Origin: Trichormus variabilis 0441
GTDB lineage: Bacteria; Cyanobacteriota; Cyanobacteriia; Cyanobacteriales; Nostocaceae
Assembly: GCF_009856605.1 (NCBI RefSeq)
Contig: NZ_CP047244.1
Span: 186,001 to 250,000 of the forward strand
Length of the DNA: 64,000 nt
Reading direction: 5' to 3'
In this document: positions 55,654-62,061 of the stretch, piece after piece
Layout: every line of letters starts with the position of its first letter
Numbering within the stretch: position 1 is the first letter of the stretch
Program-made: the position numbers and the translations under genes
The notes under the pieces: generated by a model
Databases searched by the model: none
Told to the model about the DNA's origin: nothing
What the model saw: only the letters and a program-made list of their open reading frames with translations

Positions 55654-57498
55654 ATGCTAGAAAAGAAAGTTAGCCAAGGTGAACAAAATAATCTGTTTGA
55701 GGTGACACCCATAGGCATGGAGTTGACGGCTCCCACTCAACAAGACCACAAAATCTTGATTGAGCAAATTGAGGATGCCCAGATGAAAAGAGAAATTCTC
55801 TTGAAAATGGATGCGATAGAGGATATCCAGACTAATTCTGATAATGGCAAACAGGAACGTATCAGACAGTGGGCGCAAAAATTAGGGAAGCATCCAAGAA
55901 CCATTACCCGTATGTTGTCTAAGGCAGACATTGAAGGATTAGCAGCAATAATCAAAACCAAACGCGCGGATGCTGGTAAACGTAGAGGGAAAAAGCAGTG
56001 GCAGCCCAGCGTCGAGTATTGGGTGAATTTTATCGAAAAAACTTATAGAGATGGCAATAAAAATAGCCGTCGCATGAATCGCAACCAAGTTTACAACCAG
56101 GTGAAGGGACACGCCGAATTGGAATTAGGGTTGAAAGAGAGTGAATACCCAAGCCATGTGTTTGTTTATCAAGTGCTAGCTCCCTTAGTCGAAAAGAAAA
56201 AAGTCCGACATCCAGGGCAAGGTTCTCGGATTGTAATTAAGACAACGGCAGGAGAGTTAGTAGTTGAGCGTAGCAATCAAGTCTGGCAAATAGACCATAC
56301 TCGTTTAGACACTTTATTAGTAGATGAGAATTTAGAACTAGCTGGCAGTCTCTACATTACTGTGGTCATCGATAGCTATTCCGGGTGTGCAATGGGGTTC
56401 TATCTGGGCTTTGAGGCAGCAGGGTCTCATGAAGTAGCACTAGCCCTGCGTCATGCGATTTTAGCCAAACAGTATCCGCCTGATTACCAAATACAACATG
56501 AGTGGATGCTTGCGGGACTGCCTGAATATATTGTCACAGACCGAGCCAAGGAATTTAGATCGGGGCATTTGCGACGAATTGCAATGGATTTGAATATTCA
56601 ACTACGGTTACGTGCTTATCCACAGCAAGGAGGTCTGATTGAAAGCCTGTTTGATAAAGCAAATAAAGAAGTTTTGTCAATGCTACCTGGCTATAAAGGC
56701 TCCAATGTCCAAAAAAGACCATTAGATGCCGAAAAATATGCCTGTATAACCTACGAAGAATTTGAGAAAATATTAACTCGATATTTTGTTGACCACTACA
56801 ATCAACATCTCTATCCTAGAGTCAAAAATCAGACACGAATTCAACGGTGGTGGGCAGGGTTAATTGGCAAACAACCTAAGCTATTAGAAGAACGCGAGTT
56901 AGATATATGCTTAATGAAGACAGTACCGCGCTGTGTGCAAGCGTATGGCTGTGTACAGTTTGAGTGTCTAATCTATAGTGCCACTTGGCTACAAAAGTTT
57001 GAGGGACAGCAAGTTACTCTCAGATACAATCCCAGCAATATTGTTACTCTCCTGGTTTATAGCGTGGAGAAGAACAATCAAGCGTCTGTTTTTCTAGGTA
57101 CGGTAAAAGCCAGAGATTTAGATGAAGAACGTCTGTCCTTGAAGGAGTGGAAGGCAATAAAGCAAAAGGTTCGTTCTTGTGGTAAAACTATTGACCAGTC
57201 GTCAATTTTATCAGAGCGACTAGCTTTAAATGAGTTTGCTCAAGAGAAAATTAGGACTCTTAAACAACGACGAGCATCAGAACAAAAACGCATTAACCGC
57301 AAATCGGTTCAAAGCAAAGTCATTGAATTATTTCCTGAAGAAAACGAGACTACTGTTGTTTTAGAAAAGGAAACAGACGCTCCTGAGCTATCTCAACAAT
57401 CAGCAATAAATTTGGTCAGTGAGCCTAAACAACAATGCGCTAAATCGAGTCAAAGCATTGCTTATGACTGGAACCAAATTATTGAAGAGAATTGGTAG
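55654..57498 (+). CDS. tnsB: TnsB-like DDE transposase
   Basis: 614 residues. An N-terminal helix-turn-helix region (RIRQWAQKLGKHPRTITRML) precedes a basic linker and the rve/RNase-H catalytic core, with D214 (QIDHTRLD), D296 (VTDRAKEF) and E330 (GLIESLFDK). The 34-residue D-E spacing matches CAST-type TnsB proteins. LPGYKGSNVQKRP and the following C-terminal barrel/helical tail are also family features. It cuts and joins transposon 3' ends. All three catalytic residues are present. It belongs, by my reading, to the group related to TnsB of type V-K CAST elements. The degenerate tnsC follows 5 bp after the stop. Confidence 0.93.
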   Translation: MLEKKVSQGEQNNLFEVTPIGMELTAPTQQDHKILIEQIEDAQMKREILLKMDAIEDIQTNSDNGKQERIRQWAQKLGKHPRTITRMLSKADIEGLAAIIKTKRADAGKRRGKKQWQPSVEYWVNFIEKTYRDGNKNSRRMNRNQVYNQVKGHAELELGLKESEYPSHVFVYQVLAPLVEKKKVRHPGQGSRIVIKTTAGELVVERSNQVWQIDHTRLDTLLVDENLELAGSLYITVVIDSYSGCAMGFYLGFEAAGSHEVALALRHAILAKQYPPDYQIQHEWMLAGLPEYIVTDRAKEFRSGHLRRIAMDLNIQLRLRAYPQQGGLIESLFDKANKEVLSMLPGYKGSNVQKRPLDAEKYACITYEEFEKILTRYFVDHYNQHLYPRVKNQTRIQRWWAGLIGKQPKLLEERELDICLMKTVPRCVQAYGCVQFECLIYSATWLQKFEGQQVTLRYNPSNIVTLLVYSVEKNNQASVFLGTVKARDLDEERLSLKEWKAIKQKVRSCGKTIDQSSILSERLALNEFAQEKIRTLKQRRASEQKRINRKSVQSKVIELFPEENETTVVLEKETDAPELSQQSAINLVSEPKQQCAKSSQSIAYDWNQIIEENW

Positions 57499-57503
57499 CT
57501 TTT

Positions 57504-58412
57504 ATGACGCAATCATCACCAAATTATCAACAATTTATAGAAGAACAAGAGCCTCAAACTTCTCCCGAAGCGCTATCAAAACATTCACCAGAAGTAGAAT
57601 CTTTGATTGAGCGTCTAAGAAAAAGCGATACCTATTACCTTTTCATTCGAGACCGACAACTTTTCAATTGGTTAGATTTCCAACGTGAGTCTAGAGCTAA
57701 TGGTTATGTTGTTGCAGTTAGTTGTGCAGATTTAAGAAAAGCTTGTCAATTTTATCGCTTGAGATATGTACGCAAACGTGGAACCTTACACACAATTCCT
57801 ATGCCTGTTGTTTATGCACAAGTTCAGCAACCGGGTACGCCAACAGATTTATTTCTAGCAATTTTGTCAGAACTGAGTAATCCTTTTACGGGCGTATGTC
57901 AATTAAAACTCTTAAGAAATCGTACTTGGATGACACTTAGTTACTACAACGTTAGTGTGCTAATCATTGGGAATGCACATTACCTCACCTATCAATCTTT
58001 TAACGAGCTTGTTGAAATTACTCGCCATTTAAAAATTTCCGTAGTTCCTGTTGGTTCGCTTTATCTACATGAAATTCTCACTCGTCAAAGTAAGAAATAT
58101 ACAGATGTAGCCAATACATTCTTAGATTGGCATGAATTTAGCTCATTTCAAAAACAAGAAACAGCAGAAGTCATATCAAGTTGGGAGTCTCAAGTTCTAG
58201 ATGGCTGGAAGCAACCATTAAATCTTACAAGTGATAGTGGCATTGTAAACATTCTTTATGAAAGGTCAGGGGGACAGGCTGAAACTTTATATGAAATGCT
58301 ACGAAAAATTGCAATTTTCTCCCTAGAAAAGCCTGACTTAGCTCTAAATATTTCATCTTTAAAGTCCATTCTGTTCACTCGTAGTAAACCTGTTAACAGA
58401 ATATCCACTTAG
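57504..58412 (+). CDS. TnsC homologue lacking Walker A and Walker B residues
   Basis: 302 residues from the ATG at 57504; a TTG at 57492 would overlap tnsB. It aligns by eye along its length with TnsC of CAST elements: FIRDRQLFNWLDFQRESR, PMPVVYAQVQQPGTPTDLFL, ISVVPVGSLYLHEIL, SGGQAETLYEMLRKIAIFSL. The Walker A of TnsC (GESRTGKT) is replaced by AVSCADLRK (about residues 69-80) and the Walker B IIDEAD by IIGNAH (about 151-159). The nucleotide-binding Lys/Thr and the catalytic Asp/Glu are thus lost, yet the frame is intact and hydrophobic core positions are kept. This argues for selection on a non-ATPase role, such as an ATP-independent TnsB activator or filament cap. Confidence 0.85.
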   Translation: MTQSSPNYQQFIEEQEPQTSPEALSKHSPEVESLIERLRKSDTYYLFIRDRQLFNWLDFQRESRANGYVVAVSCADLRKACQFYRLRYVRKRGTLHTIPMPVVYAQVQQPGTPTDLFLAILSELSNPFTGVCQLKLLRNRTWMTLSYYNVSVLIIGNAHYLTYQSFNELVEITRHLKISVVPVGSLYLHEILTRQSKKYTDVANTFLDWHEFSSFQKQETAEVISSWESQVLDGWKQPLNLTSDSGIVNILYERSGGQAETLYEMLRKIAIFSLEKPDLALNISSLKSILFTRSKPVNRIST

Positions 58413-58530
58413 CTACTAAACTCAAACAGATAACCATTGTTAATGGAGTATCCTAGTTGAAAAGTCCCATTCGTCTCTAGCACAAGTTTGAGTTCCCCCA
58501 CTTTCATAAAGGTAAGTCTTTTTAGATTTT

Positions 58531-59073
58531 TTAATCACCCGTTATTTTTAATATCGCTACATCTAAAATATCAACATCACTTTTTGGATAAGTAAAAAAT
58601 TCAATATTCTGAAATAGCTTTTTCTTGGGTAAAGTTCCGTGCCGTTGTTTAAAAGCATCATTAGCATACAATTCGATATGTATGAGTTGATTATCAGTTA
58701 TTTCTCTTCCTAAATATTTAGCTCGCTCTTTGACTAACCAATACTCTTTATTTTGAGTATTCATTTGTCGTTTTTGACTTTTTTGCTGATTACTAGCTAT
58801 ATGTTTATCCAGGTAAGAGGGCAAATGTTGTTCTAGGTACTTATCTACCTGTTGTTTAATCAGATGTTCCCAATCTATTTTTCCTGGATCTTTTATATTC
58901 CTTGAACTCTTAACTACTTCGTTTAAGGGATTATTTACATACTGGGAGATAAAATTAATTAGTACGGCAGTGGCTGTTGTACTGTTATCTCGACACTGGC
59001 GGGTGAACTTTTCCCAAAGTTCTACATCGCAGTTGAATGAAGCTAGTTTTTTATTACGTCCAGTGTTGCTCAT
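58531..59073 (-). CDS. RHH-type regulator carried by the transposon
   Basis: 180 residues from the ATG at 59073. The N-terminus MSNTGRNKKLASFNCDVELW then TTATAVLINFISQYVN is a ribbon-helix-helix-like DNA-binding domain. A helical middle region follows (HLIKQQVDKYLEQHLPSYLD), then a conserved-looking C-terminal domain (YWLVKERAKYLGREITDNQL). It is convergent with the tnsC-like gene and just inside the right end. The first residues are almost the same as those of the interrupted host gene at 59389. Likely an autoregulator of the element; a targeting role is conceivable but untested. Confidence 0.8.
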   Translation of the reverse strand: MSNTGRNKKLASFNCDVELWEKFTRQCRDNSTTATAVLINFISQYVNNPLNEVVKSSRNIKDPGKIDWEHLIKQQVDKYLEQHLPSYLDKHIASNQQKSQKRQMNTQNKEYWLVKERAKYLGREITDNQLIHIELYANDAFKQRHGTLPKKKLFQNIEFFTYPKSDVDILDVAILKITGD

Positions 59074-59085
59074 ATTTACGTCAAG

Positions 59086-59163
59086 TCTAGGTACAGTTAG
59101 AGCCGCTAAACCAGGCTCTAACAATGTTTTATCGTTATAGGTAATACCTATACGTTACCTAGA
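59086..59163. promoter_or_regulatory. RHH operator-like repeats in the transposon
   Basis: TCTAGGTA at 59086, ATAGGTAATACCTAT at 59137 and TTACCTAGA at 59155 (reverse complement of TCTAGGTAA) lie upstream of the transposon's RHH gene. The same word occurs three times before the host RHH gene at 59583, which suggests shared binding specificity. Confidence 0.65.
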
Positions 59164-59265
59164 TAACAATTCTCAAGTCACGCCCGCCAATTATGCCCTT
59201 TGGAATGCCCAAACTACTGTTTCCGTACCTGTTAGAGCATGATTTTACTATTGTGGGTGAAAAGT

Positions 59266-59388
59266 GACACTAATTCTTTAAAACTGGAATTTACCGAACT
59301 AGAGCTTGGCTCTCATTCCAAAGGACTCAAAAAATCGAGTGCCTGGACACTAATTCTTTAAAACTGACAAATAATTCTTTAATGTACA
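59266..59388 (-). repeat. Right end: inverted terminal repeat and internal TnsB site
   Basis: The 43-bp right terminal repeat is 59346-59388, ending TGTACA. The word GACACTAATTCTTTAAAACT appears identically at 59266 and 59346, 80 bp apart, plus the outermost GACAAATAATTCTTTAA at 59366. These are in opposite orientation to the left-end sites. Three right versus five left sites give the asymmetry usual in Tn7-like ends. Confidence 0.88.
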
Positions 59389-59393
59389 CCAGG
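59389..59393. repeat. Target site duplication, right copy (CCAGG)
   Basis: CCAGG directly after the last base of the transposon (TGTACA), identical to 55379-55383. Confidence 0.9.
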
Positions 59394-59581
59394 CGTTTAT
59401 TTTCATTACCAGCAATTGCATCAAGGTCATCTAGAGAACCATCTAGGTATAGCTCAATAAAACGGGTGAGCGTCGCTGTTGCTGTCGTGCCTTTCGAGTT
59501 GCAACGGGCGATAAACTGCTCCCACATCTTTTGGTCACAGTTGAAAGATGCTAGCTTCTTTGTTCTCCCTGTATTGCTCAT
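59389..59581 (-). pseudogene. N-terminal part of RHH gene interrupted by the Tn7-like element
   Basis: Encodes MSNTGRTKKLASFNCDQKMW then TTATATLTRFIELYLDGSLD and ends NENKRL at the insertion. Beyond it, translation would enter the transposon end (VYIKELFV...) and stop at 59327. It is a ribbon-helix-helix-like domain that would bind operators upstream, and the truncated product may still do so. The C-terminal half lies at 55047-55383. Confidence 0.85.
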
Positions 59582-59582
59582 A

Positions 59583-59613
59583 TCTAGGTAATGTCTAGGT
59601 AATATCTAGGTAA
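59583..59613. promoter_or_regulatory. Three tandem TCTAGGTAA operator repeats
   Basis: TCTAGGTAA at 59583, 59594 and 59605, exactly 11 bp apart, so on one face of the helix. It begins two bases before the start codon of the host RHH gene. Spaced direct repeats of this kind are typical for cooperative RHH-dimer binding and autoregulation. Confidence 0.75.
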
Positions 59614-59707
59614 ACTTGTCCGTGATCAGGACAACTGAGCGTGTTTCCATCTTGATAACTACCTTGACACTATCATGATGAGCGTATGAGTGCGATGGCC
59701 GAACCGC

Positions 59708-59757
59708 CCGGCAGAAGCGATACCTTCTCTACGAGAGACTACGCCTACGCCTACGCT
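59708..59757. repeat. Short interspersed cyanobacterial repeat
   Basis: ATACCTTCTCTACGAGAGAC followed by TACGCCTACGCCTACGC resembles short GC-rich repeats scattered in Nostoc genomes. It lies between the RHH gene and the recombinase gene and touches the latter's 3' end. Confidence 0.45.
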
Positions 59758-59759
59758 TT

Positions 59760-60842
59760 TTACCGATGTTTGCTTTTTTTACGCAGTGCGTGAGAAGTCC
59801 CAACACGCCCAACATGGTGAATGTACTTTGCAGTTGTCGCTGGGGAAGCGTGGCCCAAATCTGCTTGTAAGTCAAAATCAGAAGCTCCATTTTTTTTAGC
59901 CAGTGTTGCGTGAGTGTGGCGGAGAAAGTGGGCGCTGAACTTAATTCCCGCACAAGTAGAAATTTCCTCCATCATCAGTCGCAACCCGCGATCGCTTAAA
60001 GGTTTACCCCTATCCCGCCGACTGGGACTAGGAAACACCGGCCGATCATTGCTGGCATCCCCACGATAATCCAGTAACACTGCACTAGTTTCCGGATCGA
60101 GACTAATGGTTCTAGTTTTATTTCGTTTCCCCGTCACAGTTAACAACAGACAGTCCCCATCCTCCCGAAACTGCCGCCAAAATAACCCCGGCGTAATTAC
60201 GCGCTTACCATAATCAGAAGTTTGCCGCGCAATTTCTCCTGCCCTCACCCCACTGTAAAACATGAGAGTAAACAGCAACCAGTGCATCTTATTAGTGTTG
60301 TGTTGCAAGTCTACTGCCATCGCCGCTTTTTCCAACTTAGCAATCTCGCGTTCCGACAAAATGCGCTCTGCGAGCTTATCGTCCCACTGGATGCTTAAGT
60401 CCTTGCCCAAGTCGATAGCAAAATAACCAATAGAAGCTCTAGTACCCCATTCCCACAAACTTTTAATCGCCGCCGTGTATTTAGCCGCAGTATTTTTACT
60501 AATTCCATAAGTATTTTTCTTTCCGCGTACTGGCTTTTCATCTTTGAGCCAAGCCAGATAAGCGTGTAGATGGAATAACGTTACCATCCTCAAATCAGAT
60601 ATCCCAAACCGCGACTGCATATAATCGACAAGCTCATAACCAATTTGCCGATATGCCCGTCGCGTTTGGTCGCTTTTGATAGTGACAGAATGCACCCATA
60701 GCTCAATTAGCTGTTGTGTGGAATTAATTTTCTGGCGGTTGGGGAAATAATAATCCACAAGCGCGACACGAGCTTCATCAAGTGGTAGAGTCACAACCTC
60801 CACAGCAAGTGATTCCACGCTTTTGACGGGTAAATTTTCCAT
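59760..60842 (-). CDS. Tyrosine recombinase (XerC/phage integrase family)
   Basis: 360 residues from the ATG at 60842 (MENLPVKS, GGGGA upstream); an upstream start at 60932 adds 30. The N-terminal core-binding domain contains SDQTRRAYRQIGYELVDYMQ. The catalytic domain has Arg I in YSGVRAGEIARQ, Lys region VTGKRNKTRTISLDPETS, HFLRHTHATLAKKNG (His, Arg II), LGHASPATTAKYIHH (His III and nucleophilic Tyr). All are present. Probably integrates or resolves a plasmid or genomic island. It is not inside the Tn7-like element. Confidence 0.9.
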   Translation of the reverse strand: MENLPVKSVESLAVEVVTLPLDEARVALVDYYFPNRQKINSTQQLIELWVHSVTIKSDQTRRAYRQIGYELVDYMQSRFGISDLRMVTLFHLHAYLAWLKDEKPVRGKKNTYGISKNTAAKYTAAIKSLWEWGTRASIGYFAIDLGKDLSIQWDDKLAERILSEREIAKLEKAAMAVDLQHNTNKMHWLLFTLMFYSGVRAGEIARQTSDYGKRVITPGLFWRQFREDGDCLLLTVTGKRNKTRTISLDPETSAVLLDYRGDASNDRPVFPSPSRRDRGKPLSDRGLRLMMEEISTCAGIKFSAHFLRHTHATLAKKNGASDFDLQADLGHASPATTAKYIHHVGRVGTSHALRKKSKHR

Positions 60843-60961
60843 AATAAAATTCCCCAACCCCCACTGATAATTATGATGCCGAGAACTGTAATTCCCGGTA
60901 TCTTTATGATAATTCTTTCCCAAGCACCACAAAATTACTCATTGAAAATAATCTATATCGT

Positions 60962-60975
60962 ATATCCGCGGATAT
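60962..60975. repeat. 14-bp perfect palindrome near recombinase start
   Basis: ATATCCGCGGATAT, with the related GAATATCCGCAGATA at about 61125. It lies in the divergent region between the recombinase and the coiled-coil gene. It could be an operator or part of a crossover site; nothing in the sequence decides. Confidence 0.45.
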
Positions 60976-61121
60976 CCCGTATGCGATGATGGTAGTGAGA
61001 AGAGTAGGGGAAGTAGAGGTAGATAGGGAGGTAGGGAGAGTAAGTAAATATTAGAACTCGAAGCAAATGGTTAAAGAACTGGTTAGAAATCACTTCTCCA
61101 CAACAAAAGCGCGAGGGACTG

Positions 61122-61616
61122 GTGGAATATCCGCAGATAAATATAAAACTTCTGTCTGAAGAAGACCGGGAGTTGGTGAAGCAGGCCAAGCAGCGTGCTG
61201 AGGAGTTGCGCCTCACTTTTAAGGAGTTTGTGCTGAATTGTATTAAACAAGCACTTGTGGAAGAGAGTCCGGATGATGCAGATAGTGCAACTGCTGCCGA
61301 AATTGAAGCTTTGAAAGCTCAAATCGCCGCCCTGGAAGAGAAGGTGAATATTCCTTCTGCGACCAAAACGGAAGTACATACCCTCCAGGAGCGGTTAAAT
61401 CAATTGCGGGTGGGAATTTCAAATGAAATTAAGAAGGATAGGGAGCAACTTGCATCTTTAACGCTGGCGATCTCCCGACTTGAAAGCCAAATTGAACAGC
61501 TAATACCTTCCTTAAATCTTCAAGTGGATGGCGAAGGTAATGCCGACAGTGATAGCGACTGGATTTTTGGGGAAGACTCAAGCAGGTTGGGAGGAGAAGA
61601 TGTTGGGGGTTTTTGA
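61122..61616 (+). CDS. RHH/coiled-coil hypothetical protein
   Basis: 164 residues from a GTG start (GAGGGA upstream). The N-terminal ~45 residues (INIKLLSEEDRELVKQAKQR, LRLTFKEFVLNCIKQAL) resemble a ribbon-helix-helix domain. They are followed by a coiled coil (about 60-130, AAEIEALKAQIAALEEKVNI) and an acidic, Gly-rich tail. Small plasmid-type DNA-binding protein; function unknown. Divergent from the recombinase. Confidence 0.65.
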   Translation: MEYPQINIKLLSEEDRELVKQAKQRAEELRLTFKEFVLNCIKQALVEESPDDADSATAAEIEALKAQIAALEEKVNIPSATKTEVHTLQERLNQLRVGISNEIKKDREQLASLTLAISRLESQIEQLIPSLNLQVDGEGNADSDSDWIFGEDSSRLGGEDVGGF

Positions 61617-61621
61617 AATTC

Positions 61622-61935
61622 GCTATAAAACAATTGTCTTGACCCAAAATAAGCCCTAATGAATTGAGACGCGCTAGTTTTAGTTGTGGATTTTCCCGTG
61701 ATTGTTTTTTCCCACTCAGCCACAGATTCCAGAAACACTTTAGCACCCAACTATGTTTCAACTGACCAATCTTCGGCTAAAGCTTGTTCTGGATTGAGGA
61801 TGTCAAACACAAAATGTCCACCTGGTTTTAAAACTTGTTAGACCTCAAGGATCGCAGCAGCCCAATATTCAAGTACAAAATAGCAACTAAATCCAGTGGC
61901 GATCGCTAAATCTGTCCCTACTTGCCTAGCATTGA
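61622..61935 (-). pseudogene. Relic of SAM-dependent methyltransferase
   Basis: One minus-strand frame reads GTDLAIATGFSCYFVLEYWA, then a stop, QVLKPGGHFVFDILNPEQAL then AEDWSVET, another stop, and LGAKVFLESVAEWEKTITGK. LKPGGHFVFDILNP is a class I methyltransferase motif. Two in-frame stops and no start mark it as decayed. Confidence 0.7.
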
Positions 61936-62061
61936 TTTCTTATGCTGTAATAGTGCAAATGTATTGCTTTTTAATGTTAAGAGCGCAGATGATGTAGTTT
62001 ATATCGCCACTATCAATCAAGGCATTTTACACTATCTCAACCATTTGTAGGAGACATTAGG

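Larger units (their letters stand above)
55384..59388 (+). mobile_element. Compact Tn7-like transposon with TnsB and degenerate TnsC
   Basis: 4,005 bp with ends TGT and ACA. A 43-bp terminal inverted repeat matches at all but four positions. Putative TnsB sites: at the left end five in one orientation (55390, 55411, 55504, 55549, 55594), and at the right end three in the opposite orientation (59266, 59346, 59366). A 5-bp CCAGG duplication flanks it. Contents: tnsB, a tnsC-like gene without Walker motifs, and an RHH regulator on the opposite strand. There is no TniQ, Cas12k, TnsA or CRISPR. Removing it restores the frame of the host RHH gene, so the insertion is a clean, probably recent event. 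Confidence 0.93.

Noticed and set aside
55451..55654. Minus-strand 67-residue ORF with AFNYL repeats
   Set aside because: The repeat in the protein comes from the 45-bp DNA array of putative TnsB sites; no ribosome site or family supports a gene.
55384..59388. A type V-K CAST system
   Set aside because: TnsB and TnsC-like proteins resemble CAST components, but no Cas12k, TniQ, CRISPR repeat or tracrRNA-like sequence is present between the intact ends.
59690..59899. Plus-strand 69-residue ORF
   Set aside because: Lies over a short repeat and antisense to the recombinase C-terminus; composition not protein-like.
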